Notes under the pieces: model-generated | What the model saw: only the letters and a program-made list of their open reading frames with translations | The model's database searches: none | What the model was told of the DNA's origin: nothing | From: Adineta steineri | Lineage: Eukaryota; Rotifera; Eurotatoria; Adinetida; Adinetidae | Reading direction: 5' to 3' | Assembly: GCA_905250115.1 (NCBI GenBank) | Contig: CAJNOI010000313.1 | Location: 1-64,000, forward strand | DNA length: 64,000 nt | Position numbers and translations under genes: made by a program | Part shown: piece after piece, positions 1-11,049 of the stretch | Numbering within the stretch: the first letter of the stretch is position 1 | Layout of the letters: each line of letters begins with the position of its first letter

Positions 1-1290
1 ATGTTAAACTCCAAATAATTTCCAATGAAGTTTGTAGAACTAAACCAGCATGAAGATCTGTTTGAGTTGCACAACGAATTAAAATTTCAAAATAATTTTG
101 TTTAGCAATCCCATCTTTTATTTCATCATGTTGAACAAATGCTAAATATATAAAATCAAAGATTATATTTTACTGAAAATTAACCAACAAAAATAAACTA
201 ATACCTTTTAAAGATGTCAATAAATGTTCGACTGGAACATCTTGAAAACTATGACATGGATCATTAATTGCTTTGTATAAATAATCAATAAAAACAGTCG
301 TTAATATGTCAATATTATCTAAATTTAGAATATCTAGTTCGTTTAATATTTTTGCTAAAATCATAAAAGCATGTAATTTCACTCGATCAATGTTTGCATA
401 TTTTAATTTAAGAAAAATATCTTTTGAAAAATATGAATTTTCTTTAATTAATGTTAAAAATTGAAATCATGTGATAAATTAAATATAAATGAAATAGCTG
501 AATCAGTTAAATTTGTTTTGGAATTATATTCTGTTGCTGTTAATATATTATCTAATAAAGTATAATTATTCAATAGAATTAATATAGAATCAATAATTTT
601 TAAATTATTTATTAAATATTCTTGTGTTGAAGGATAATAAGCAACATAACGTAATAATGCTGTCATATAAAACATTGATTAATTGTGGGTAAAAATAATT
701 CATAGAACTGTTGATAAGAATTTACCATATTATCTAACCATAATTGATTAATAATTGTTAATTGAGATTTAATATTAATTTGTTTGAATGTATTGATATA
801 AGTCGAAGAACAAAGACAATGTATGATAGGATCAATTAATAGTAATACATTAGGATTATTTCTAATACAATCGAAACCACTTTGAGAAAATCGAATTGAT
901 TCGAATATTTAGAAGAATTTATGGATATATCTTCTAATAGTGAAGCTATTACTTTAAATAATAATTCATTTAAAAACCACGTTTGAAATAGAGATGTTAA
1001 AACTTGATTCGCGGTTTTTATATGTTGTATCATTTTGCAAAAGCGTTCAACAATTTCTTGAAATAAATATTCATCCTTATCAGATAAAATAGTATCACTA
1101 GACTATTTGTTTAATATATTAGTCAAATAATTTCGTAGCAAGTGAAAAAGTTCATTATTAGCAATTGATAAATCAATTAATGTTAAACTATAAATATTTT
1201 TTAATGTATCAATTATCGAATGATTATTATTATTTAATTCAACAACAATTAAACTAAATAAAGATTGAAGTTTTTTAAATATAGTTCTTA
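1..1290 (-). pseudogene. Decayed armadillo/helical-repeat gene of bdelloid type, 3' end beyond window
   Basis: Minus-strand coding sequence can be followed from about 1290 to the window edge. It reads as leucine/isoleucine-rich helices, for example the segment ending SLTLIDLSIANNELFHLL and the last exon VQHDEIKDGIAKQNYFEILI. The final intron is clear (142-204, GT-AG, 63 nt, phase 1). The frame changes with no plausible intron near 870, 675 and 445 (the last in a T run), and a stop follows NYLTNILNK near 1100, so the copy appears broken. The texture matches ARM-like proteins that in bdelloids often carry a C-terminal TIR domain; that family assignment is from memory and no TIR part is inside the window. 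A telomere-like inverted repeat follows directly at its 5' side. Sequencing error cannot be excluded for single frame changes, but three within 500 nt favour decay. Confidence 0.6.
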
Positions 1291-1314
1291 CTAAATAAAT
1301 AGAACAAATATCTT

Positions 1315-1359
1315 GAGGGTGTGAGTATGGATACTATATTCACCTGACACCCACACCCA
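1315..1359. repeat. Telomere-like inverted repeat, copy 1
   Basis: The left arm GAGGGTGTGAGTATGG (1315-1330) faces the right arm CTGACACCCACACCCA (1344-1359). It belongs to the dispersed TGTGGG/CCCACA hairpin family of this window and sits just 5' of the decayed ARM-like gene. Confidence 0.75.
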
Positions 1360-1702
1360 GTTTTAGTAACTTCTATTATTTTGTACTTTTGAATTTGTAT
1401 TTATCTTGCATGTTTATGATCTAGACGTGAAATTACCAGCACAGCTTTTTCAATAATATCGTGAATAATATGATGAAATTTTCAAATTCTCTTTCGACAC
1501 GGATTATATCAAGATATTTTTGACGAGCTAACTGTCATTTATAGGCTTCTTATCGTGTTTTACTTTTAGACTGAACCGATCTTTTACGAACCATGCTTTT
1601 TTTTTTTTTAATAAATTATCGTCAAATAAAATTATTATTAGTATAAACAGATTGAACGCGCATATCAACAAAGCACTGCTTGTGATTTTCGTTGAAATAA
1701 AA

Positions 1703-1744
1703 GGGCGTGGGTATCCTTCTCATTCATTACTCACACCCACCCTC
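1703..1744. repeat. Telomere-like inverted repeat, copy 2
   Basis: The G arm GGGCGTGGGTATCC (1703-1716) faces the C arm ACTCACACCCACCCTC (1729-1744). Outside the arms, AAATAAAAG on the left (1696-1704) is mirrored by CTTTTATTTTG on the right, so the symmetry is slightly wider than the telomere-like core. It lies about 100 bp past the stop of the F-box gene. Confidence 0.75.
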
Positions 1745-1840
1745 ATGATGCTTTTATTTTGCTCAGTTTAAAACTCTTTTTTAAGCGTTTGCTTGGTTAA
1801 AAAAACTTTGAATATGAATACAAATGAGTTCGAAGTTAGT

Positions 1841-3639
1841 CTATGACAATATTTTAGCTTCACCATATACAAGTTTTACTCTATTTTTAAAATCATCATC
1901 CAGTTCGATATGTTGATTCGGTTGGAAATGAATTAATATTTCTTGTAATTGTTGATACTGACACTTCTTTTGCCTCTCAACCGAATGTAAATCATATATA
2001 CTAGCCACTAACAGATCATAGTCAATAACAAGACGGTATAGATTCGGCAATAATCGAAATAAACGTTTAACATTAAGATGATCTTGATTATTTACTATAA
2101 TCAAAGTATGAACAGTAGTTAATTTTGTGTCGGTTTTACAAGAATAATTATTATTATCATCATTTTCCATGAGATGAAAACTAGAGCCAATTTCTAATAT
2201 TTGAAGATTGATAAAGATAGACTGCAACATTGTAAAAAATCGAATAGTATACATAGGTTGTTGTTTATCATTTAGAAATATTCGTTTGATTCGTGGCATT
2301 TTCATGTCTTCATGTCGATTATTTAATCGATAATTTAAAAATTCATTTGTTAATGAACAATTAAAATTGTGACAATTATATGGTGGTGAAACGATTGTAT
2401 AAGTTTGATAAAATGAATTTTTAAAAAACATTACAGACTGATCTTGTAACCAGGAAGATGTTTGAAACGATGACAACAAATCATCTGTATTAACAGACGG
2501 ATCAGCAAGCGAATGACAGAAAAAATAAAAATAAAATTGTTTCAATGGTCGTTTCAATGGTTCTAACATTCGTCCATCAATGATATAATCAATTTTCAAA
2601 CGCAATTTTAATATTTCTAATGTCGATTGACATTGTCGAAGAAGAAGATTCAAGTCATTGAAATCAATATCATTGGCAGATATGATAAGTTGTCGTAGTT
2701 TTAATTGAAGAGTCTTTGTTTTTGAATAATTGTAATCGTATTTACCTGCTTTACCTGAAACAATAAAAAACTTGATAGTAAACTTTTATATTATGTGAAT
2801 AGATCTATTTAGATTGATACAAAGTAAAACGGTATAACCCTCTAAATAGCAATCTATTATTCTCAAATCAGATGTCTTGCAATCAACCTACACGGCAAGT
2901 AAACTTCTTCGCTTTATTTTTCTCAACTTCTATGTATGATTTCATACGAGGATATAGATGTCAAAGTATTTGATCTAAAGTTGGTTAGAAATGAACGATT
3001 TTTCAATTTACCTTCTCTGATGCCGATACTCAAGTATTCTAATTCGGGTAGATATTCTAATAAAATAAATAAATGATGTTGATATTCAACCGATAATGTT
3101 AAACGTTTCAATGTGTGACATATTTGAAAAATTCCACTATCAATCGATAAACATATACCATCAATGGTCAAGCTACTAAGCACTGTCGAGGAATCATCAA
3201 TGATAAATTCTGTTAAAATTTCATGATCAATTTTAGAAAATAATGTGGCATTTTGATATTCCAATACTAATGAAGATAGGATTTTTTTGAATATAGGTAA
3301 ATATTGTTTGTAATGCTCGTTCTGTAAGAGAATTCTTAATTTTATTGTTTGGAGTTGCGTGAAATATATTGGGACATCAGTAGGAGAGTCAAAGATGCAA
3401 TCAAGTTGTGTATCGTTCAATTTTAATCTTTTAATTAATGATGGAATTAATTGATAATTCTGTGTATTCCATCGTTGTTCGTTATTAGTCGTCGACAAAT
3501 TTAATCGTTCGATATACGGAAGACACAAAGTGTAAAATCTTATATTTAGATTTAAGAAACTGTAAATAATATCATCAGAATCAAGGTAAGATAAAACATA
3601 GTGTAATAATTCATTCGGTAACTGTTCTAAACTAAACAT
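1841..3639 (-). CDS. F-box protein with leucine-rich C-terminal part
   Basis: Two exons, 3639-3012 and 2754-1841, encode about 513 aa. The intron (2755-3011) is GT-AG and phase 1; a second acceptor 9 nt downstream (exon starting 2745) would also keep the frame. The N-terminus (MFSLEQLPNELLHYVLSYL) is an F-box, residues about 4-40, with the bdelloid-typical LPNE start. The rest is leucine-rich and resembles the LRR-like solenoid that follows F-boxes in this family. F-box proteins act as substrate receptors of SCF ubiquitin ligases through Skp1; the target here is unknown. I chose the ATG at 3639 because the F-box follows at once. An upstream extension to 3669 would run through a TTTTAG acceptor-like site, so a 5' non-coding exon is possible. 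A second F-box gene lies at 44.4-46.1 kb. Confidence 0.75.
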
Positions 3640-4257
3640 CTGTACACTTGATTTTGAATCTAAAAGCAAAATATATAATGATTAGTGCATAATATGGTCA
3701 TTGATGTTCGACAAAGAATGTTACACTCATTGCCGAAACTAATATTAGAAAAATAAAGATTATTAGTACAAACATTATAGTTCTTATACGAGAGTTGTTC
3801 AGCATTCTTTAATTTTGACGATGTGACTCTAAGCGAAGAGCATATATACCTGATCTAAAGAGAATCGGATCAATTATTGCACTTCTTTATCCGAAATGTA
3901 TAAATGAATATAATGATGTGTCGAGAATATAAGAAAACTAGCATGAGAATATGCACTGTATAACTTACACATATGTATACAGTCGAATGATGGCGAACAA
4001 ATATTATTCATCATGGAAGCAACACGAGTTCTCCTTTCTGTCGTATTATGTGTAGCTGAATAGATATTTTCTTCCTTCAGACGTGACTCACTGCCAATAT
4101 TTAGAGTCATACTATAGTATCCGTGCTACACAATCGTCATATTACGAATAAAAATAAGATAAGGAAAGCGCTTGTTCTTTCTAGAAAATGATGTATCTTG
4201 CTTATTTATTGTTGAATAACAAAATTTTTGCTATTAATAAATTATATAATCAGAAAA

Positions 4258-4299
4258 GGGGTCGGTGTGGTATAGATATAACACACACACCCACACCCA
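4258..4299. repeat. Telomere-like inverted repeat, copy 3
   Basis: The G arm GGGGTCGGTGTGG (4258-4270) faces the C-rich ACACACACACCCACACCCA (4281-4299) across a short AT spacer. Confidence 0.75.
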
Positions 4300-5906
4300 A
4301 CTAAATACGAAAGGATTCTTTTCGATAAAAATCTAGTTTCTATTTTATAGGTTTCAACTGTTATCAAATAGCTAAGAAAAAAAATCAATTCTATAGGAGC
4401 TAATAGGACTGGACTATTCATCTTAACTTAATTTAAAATAAAATATGTACATTTTAACATTTACAATTAAATATTAAATGGAAACACTTAATTAAATCAT
4501 GTTAAATTAAATGTTCCAGCCCTGCGAACAAACAGAACACACTGAAAAGTTGTTTGCTTGTAGTTTTTTAAAACTAAGAGAGAATATGGATTAAGAAACT
4601 CTAGTAATATATCAGTTATCTATCTATTTATTTATTACAAAAAAAAAGAACTTTGTATATTGTTTACTTGTGAAAAATATCGATTTTTTAATTATTTAAT
4701 TCGTATCTAATCAAGATCAAGAAACACCTTAGTAAGTATTTTTTTCATCTTTTAATAATATTCCATTTTGTCATCTATTCTAGATTAATTTAATTTGATA
4801 AAACCCCATAAGTAATTTTTATATTTATTTTATGTGTTTTAAATTTATTAAGTAGAGACGACAGCAAACAACACCGTGTACAATTATCTTTCTTATTTGA
4901 TAAATACTATTAAGATATTTTGTGTTGAGAAACGAACTTTTTTATAACAAGTATTTATAAAAAAAATTCCTATACTCAAATGGAAGAAAGTTATATGTTA
5001 TTTTAAGGTATCATGAGATTGATTAGGAGTGAAACATATATTTGGGATTTATTTACAGTCACGTTTTACTTAGGTATAGTATACGGAGGACAAAATATTA
5101 ATATAAACGTTCTTTTCTCGTTTTGTTTCATCAAAACAACGCGAATTGTTTTCAATAGTCAACATGTATTAAGTGACAGAATGAAAAAGTAACTAGTAAC
5201 CGAGCGAATGACTCAATAATTGTTGATTTTCTTGTTTGTATTAAAATTAAATAAAAACATGTTTAACTTAACTGAAATCGCCTTAACTTTTATTCATGTG
5301 ATATCTTTTGAGGCAGAAAATCTATTCATATCTTTCAAAAAAAACATCTTCTCTCGGAACCAATGTTTCTACCTCGTAAGCTGCGCATTTTGCATTAAAT
5401 GATCAGACCCAGACAATGCACGATCGTTTTTCTTTTTGATTTATATTAATAAATGTAACTTTGGTTACATATGCAATGAAGATAAGTATTACCTACACTA
5501 ACTCTCTTGTATATTGCTTGTTTCTTTTATCTTTAGGATAAAAGAAAAAAAATGATCTAGACGTCACTGCTCACTGCAATAGGAGAATGCGAAAAATATC
5601 GATGTAGACAATTTTCATTTATCCTTCGAATATTGTTTTAATAGAATCAAAGAAATACGATTTATACATCAGTGATCACTGATAAAAAAAGATATATCTA
5701 ATCGTGTGCTTGTCACTCTTCCATTCAGTGTATTTTCGTGTTTATGATTAATGTCAAATACTGTATTCATTATTTTTTTTCTTTTACGTCGATCGCCATT
5801 GGGATTTTTTAAAAGGTAAATACCATCATAGTGTTTGTGTTCAATTTTCAGTACTAAAATAATATACTTTTATATCACAGTTTCTCATTTCAAGATTCGT
5901 TCTTAC

Positions 5907-5952
5907 GGGTAGATGTGAATGAGAGTTAAATATAATACTCACACTCTCAACT
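5907..5952. repeat. Telomere-like inverted repeat, copy 4 (degenerate)
   Basis: GGGTAGATGTGAATGAGAGTT faces ACTCACACTCTCAACTC around an AT-rich centre. It has the same G-then-C layout as the better copies but more substitutions; it may be an old copy. Confidence 0.5.
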
Positions 5953-6456
5953 CAATTGCACACAATATTATATCGTAATTTTTTTCGTAAATATCTACGT
6001 TTTCTCTTATATACTATTTATTTATAATCACACAATAAACGTGCTTTTTTTATTCATGCTTTATTTTCTCGTGCTCATCGTTCACTAATCCAAAAAAATC
6101 AAATGCATCATACTGATTTATGTGTATTAAATAGTAAAAATAAATGAGTATATAATAAAAGATATCCTTCTTTCATCTCTCCCGAGAGAATGATTGCAAG
6201 TATTATCTAATACTGAGATTTTTGCTGCATAAACATATTCACTCATATATTCATCAAACATCCAATTATTATTATGAAGTTAACTTATACCCTCTTGATC
6301 ATGGTAATTAAAGCACTCGTTAGAAAATATTACAGGAAACGTGAGATTACATTATGAATTAAAACTGTCCGTCTGTTAGTACAGTCTACATGAGTTTATC
6401 AATTCAAATTAATCTTTTTCTTCTAGATCATTCATATTTTAACACTGCTTGACGCA

Positions 6457-7149
6457 ATGTTTCGGCAGTTATGTGCTCCAATCTTGATTCTAACATGGCT
6501 AGTCGGCATTTTTAATTCATCACTTGCCGATTTTTTGGTTGCACTAGCAGTCTGTACAGATGCATCAATCAATTTGCATTACCACCCGCCGTTGCCTGCG
6601 GCGTCCACGAACAAGACCATTACAGCCTCCGGAACTGACAGTGGAGTTTGGTATCCATGTCAGCCTGGAGCGCTTTGTACCTCTGTTACATATTACCTGA
6701 CATTCATTGTGACAAACGCCAGTTGTGAAAAGGCAACGTTTAGTAATTTTATTTTCACGGTTTCCTTCAATTGTAGTACAATCTCTGAACCACCACCACT
6801 AGGTTCCAAGAACTTTACCATCCCACTGTATGATCCAGACAATACTCGTTATCTGAACGAAGCTCAACCGTTTCTCGGACCTATTGACATTTCAGTGGAT
6901 GAAACACTTGGGAATGTAACCGTTTCATCTGCTGTCTCTTTTCGAGTATCTGGATATAATGAATTGTATGTGGTGAATTTTACATTGATCTTTCCCGAAA
7001 AAAATCATCAACCACACACTTGTGAACAAGTTATAAGTGAACAAGTACGAATTATTCCAGTCGTATTTGATCAACTTATTCAATACGACTTATTCACCTA
7101 TTATTCCTCCCATTCTTGCCACATGCAAATAATCGTCGTTTGTATGTAA
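6457..7149 (+). CDS. Secreted orphan glycoprotein
   Basis: A single open frame of 230 aa. Residues 1-25 form a clear signal peptide (MFRQLCAPILILTWLVGIFN, then SSLA and likely cleavage before DF). The mature part has several N-glycosylation sequons (NKT, NAS, NFT, NCS, NVT) and paired cysteines, which suggests a secreted or extracellular protein. I do not recognise the family. GC is clearly higher than in the flanking DNA, which supports a real gene. The 5' leader contains a TTCTTCTAG acceptor-like site, so an upstream non-coding exon is possible. The last 15 or so codons look unlike the rest, while the frame shifted by +2 stays open from about 7095 to 7214. The true C-terminus may therefore be in that frame, or the gene may have lost its original end. 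Confidence 0.6.
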   Translation: MFRQLCAPILILTWLVGIFNSSLADFLVALAVCTDASINLHYHPPLPAASTNKTITASGTDSGVWYPCQPGALCTSVTYYLTFIVTNASCEKATFSNFIFTVSFNCSTISEPPPLGSKNFTIPLYDPDNTRYLNEAQPFLGPIDISVDETLGNVTVSSAVSFRVSGYNELYVVNFTLIFPEKNHQPHTCEQVISEQVRIIPVVFDQLIQYDLFTYYSSHSCHMQIIVVCM

Positions 7150-8682
7150 CTGTTTCTACTGATAATTTTACTTGTTTTATTGTTTTTAGTCTTTGCTTTA
7201 TTTTTCTATTATAAAGATGGTTTTTTCCATCTTAACAGTTTCTCTCAGTTCATTTGGTTTTCCAATTTTATAATAAACAATCAACTTCCTTTCATGCTCA
7301 TTCTCGAACTTTATTTTATCTAGTTGATGTATTGATTACATATAAGAAGAGATGTTCTGATCGAATGATCAATAAGCAAATATACTAGTTTTCAGTAAAC
7401 AAATATTCTTCAATTTGAAAATACATTATTTATTACTTGTATTAGTAAATCTTTATGGTATCATATGTATTCAAACAAAAACTTCCATGTGTTTATATGT
7501 GTGATTGTATATTTCTATGGTTGAATGTTGAAAATACAACATTTATATTCACATTTCTGGTTGTTTATAACTTAAATGGTCTTTATATACAATTTTATAT
7601 ATTGAAATTGAACGGCAATAATATTATTCTTACAGAAACACATTAAAATACAAAGTCGCTTATACAGCCGGCAATTCTTTCATGTTTTTTAGCTACCATT
7701 AAATTGCAACTTACTATTGTATTTAGGAAAATGTTATTGTTTATAATATTTACATAATAATATATAAATCTAGAAGTTTTATTGTATAGATGAGAAAAAC
7801 AACAAGTATAATAGTTCAAAAATAGATAAACACTATTATTAATGCAATTTTTAACGAAGTAATGTAAATATGCTTATAGAAATTAATGAAAAGAGTGACA
7901 TACACCCTCTTTTTGTGGAGTTTGCTATAAACGAATGTAACTTCTTAATTAAAATCGTAAAACAAAAGGAATCAGTTTGATGTCGATATTTTCTGATTTT
8001 TTATTATTCACATCACTACGACACAAAATGACAAGTTTTATGCATAAAAGAGGATATACATAACAAATGGTTTGCGTCATATTGTATTAAATATGTTGTT
8101 GATCTTCCAGCTGATACTAGTATTTGCCTCGAATAATATGTGATATGAATATCACTGATGTCACAGTATGGTAAGTTATCTCTTTTTTTCACAAAACATC
8201 ATATCAAAACATATAGGTTATTTCTCTTAGACATGTGTCAGAGAAAAAACATATGGTAGAATAGCAATTTTGTAGATGAAATTCTAACGCTATTGAAAAC
8301 ATAAAGATATGGAACAACATCAAATATACTATATTATTAATATCATTGTATAGTAATGCAATGCTAAAAATATACCTCGTTTATTTTACTTTAAAAGAAA
8401 ACAAAGAACGAGGTTAGAAGAAAAAAAAATGTTGCATCCGTCATTTGCTACAATGCGATTCATAGACAAGCAAGAACAGAACAAAAAAATATTATATTTC
8501 TATTCTGTGAAGAAAAAATATATTATGAAGGCCACATGCCTGATTCTATGTATGTAGAAGAAAAATAACGAAATACAGTTTTTTTTCTCTTGCTTTCAGG
8601 TGACCTAATGTACGAAATAAAAACAATGGATATATACATAAATATTTTATCTACCTTTAATCTTTCAACGAAAAACAGCTAA
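7150..8682. other. Gene-free AT-rich stretch
   Basis: No supported gene or RNA. It contains the probable 3' region of the secreted orphan and the 5' region of the transporter. Small open frames have no family resemblance. Confidence 0.55.
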
Positions 8683-10519
8683 ATGAGTGGAGAAGATAGT
8701 GAGATTGAATCTATACATACTGATATTAATAAAAATAATTTACAAGTAAATATAATTTGTTTATTTTTCTCGAATTTCTCTTTTGTATAAATAGGTCGAC
8801 CAAATAGATATTAATAGAAGTTTATCATCGTTGGCAACAACCGGCATCTCATTGGATAATATATTACGAAAATGTGGTGATTTTGGTCGATTTCAAATTT
8901 TACATTATATTTTTATGAATTGGATATCAATGAGTTTTGGAATTATATCTTTCTATTATGTTTTTGGTGCTGCGGAACCTGATCATCGATGTCGTTTACC
9001 AAATAATATCTGGCCAGATGATACACAATATAATCCAATAAATCATACGCATGAATTATATATTAATAACTACATTCCTAAGACTAAAGATGGAAAAACA
9101 TGGGAAAAATGTATAGTTTACAAAATAGAAAATCAAACGAACACACTTATAAATTGTCCAAATGGTTGGATATATGATCGATCAATTTTTGGACATACAT
9201 TTACTGAAGAAGCGAATTTTGTTTGTCAAAATAAATCACATAAAAGTTGGTTAGCAACAGCTTTACAATTTAGTGGATTTTCATTACTTATTATTGGTTC
9301 ATTAGCAGATAAATATGGTCGAAAGAAAATGACAGTTATAGTTACTATTGTTCTATTTCTTACATGTCTTATAACTCAAATTATAATGCAATGGATACCA
9401 ATGACAGTAAATACAAAGTAATTTAATTTCTACAAAAAACAAAGTTTTATTCAATAAAATGAATTTTTTGTTCTATTTAGATTTATTATTTTATTACTCA
9501 ATCAATTTGCATCAGGTTTAATTACTGCTAATTATAGTTTAGTATTTATTTTAATGCTTGAATTAACATCATCAGCACATACAAGTTTTGCTGGTAATCT
9601 TTCATTTATTTCATATACAATTGGAGAAGTAATTATTACTCTATTTGCATATTTGACACGTCATTGGCAACTATTAAAATGGGCTAATCTTATTTTTATT
9701 GCTTTAGGAATACCTTATCTATATTTTATGCCTGAATCACCATTATATATGTATGCAAAACGACGATATAATGAACTTGAACATATCTTACGACGAATAG
9801 CTAATCAAAACGGACGACAAGAAACAGATTGGTATTCATATTATCAGGATTTTTTACAAAATCAACCAAAAAAATCATCACGTGGAAATACTGTCACATC
9901 TTTTCAACAGTCTGTTAATTTACTTACTAATCGAAAAACAATAATTAAATTATTAATTACAAGTCTAATAGGTTTTACAACAACACTCATTTATTTTCAA
10001 ATAAGTTATGGTCTTGCTGCATTAGATATTTCGCCATATCTAGGAATTTTACTAGGTGCTGTAGTCGAAGCAGCCGGTTATATAACAAGTTCTGTACTTA
10101 TTTCTACTCGACTTGGTCGTAAAGGTTCATTTATTATTATGATGAGTTTAACTATTCTTTGTATTCTTCTTATTCCAATTATTACAAAATATAATTCAAT
10201 TGCAACTATTTTCATCGCTCAATTTGGAAAATATTCAATATCGGGAACAACTGCAATAACATGGATATTTGTACCGGAATTATTTCCTACATCTATTCGA
10301 AGTACAGCAAATGGATTTTTTCTTGCACTTTGTCGTTTTGGTGCTATTCTAACACCAATATTGAATGCATCAGTTAGTAAAGAATATACATCCTATACAT
10401 TCTATGCATCATCAATATTGGCTTTTATCGTTGTTTTATTTTCATTACTTTTACCTGAAACAAAAGGTAAACCAATGGATGATGTGCCTGATTATAGTAG
10501 AAATAAAATTGATATTTAA
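8683..10519 (+). CDS. SLC22-type organic cation/anion transporter (major facilitator superfamily)
   Basis: Three exons, 8683-8745, 8795-9417 and 9481-10519, join in phase to a 574 aa protein, close to the usual SLC22 length of about 550. The N-terminus ends in RKCGDFGRFQ before TM1, as in OCT/OCTN proteins. A large extracellular loop with cysteines and sequons follows TM1. The MFS loop signature GSLADKYGRKK lies at about 189-199, PESP near the middle, and the SLC22 motif ELFPTSIRSTANGF at about 495-508; the C-terminus carries LPETKGKPMDD. Such carriers move organic cations, carnitine or anions across the plasma membrane; the substrate cannot be read from the sequence. Introns are 49 and 63 nt, typical of the organism. 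The ATG at 8683 was chosen because the first short exon splices in phase to GTC GAC at 8795. Confidence 0.9.
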
Positions 10520-11049
10520 AATCACTTGTTTCTAGGTTTTTTTCGGTTTTTTTATACATAAAAACTTTCACTCACACACAAATAAGAGAGGGAAAGAAAT
10601 AAAGAAAAAAAGCACATCTAAACGCTGTTCTTCTTTCACTTATAGCCAAAGAAAACAAAAAAAAAAAAGAAGCAAATGTTATACTACATCCATCTATTTA
10701 GATGTAGTTGAGAGTGCAGAGAAAGAAAACTTAATACACACACACACACACGCACGCATACACAAATAAATGATCTGACTAAAAGGACACAAACGCACAC
10801 CGAGATCCGATTCACCGTTTTTCTACTTCTCGCGTTTAAAATATATAAGGCATATAAGAAAAAAAAAAAAACGTCTTTTTCAAAATAAACACACACATAT
10901 ATATATAGAAAGTAAAGTGCTCATAAAAACACATTGTTTGTTCGAGTCTTGTTGTCTTATCAAAATTAATCACTGTTGATAGTTTGAAAAAATACGAAAC
11001 AAAAAAAAGAATATGTATATACAGAAAAAGAATACTTCACTTATTCAAA
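10520..11049. other. Convergent intergenic spacer with CA-rich simple sequence
   Basis: This is the spacer between the stop of the SLC22-type gene (+) and the stop of the ELM2-SANT gene (-). It holds A-rich runs and a CA microsatellite; no gene is supported. Confidence 0.6.
10735..10763. repeat. CA microsatellite
   Basis: A run of CA dinucleotides interrupted by CGCACGCATA. A second short CA/TA run lies at about 10886-10905. Simple sequence without the GGG spacing of the telomere-like family. Confidence 0.85.

Larger units (their letters stand above)
4111..6456. other. Gene-free AT-rich stretch with two telomere-like hairpins
   Basis: No convincing coding sequence was seen. Small open frames here are AT-driven, lack family resemblance and show no splice context. 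The stretch holds the hairpin copies at 4258-4299 and 5907-5952. Confidence 0.6.

Noticed and set aside
3874-4110. Minus-strand open frame of 78 codons upstream of the F-box gene
   Set aside because: It starts in plausible sequence but has no domain, no splice link in phase to the F-box exon, and reads like AT-biased chance sequence.
10735-10905. CA-rich sequence considered as a telomere-like C arm
   Set aside because: Plain CA dinucleotides without CCC spacing and without a G-rich partner arm; an ordinary microsatellite.
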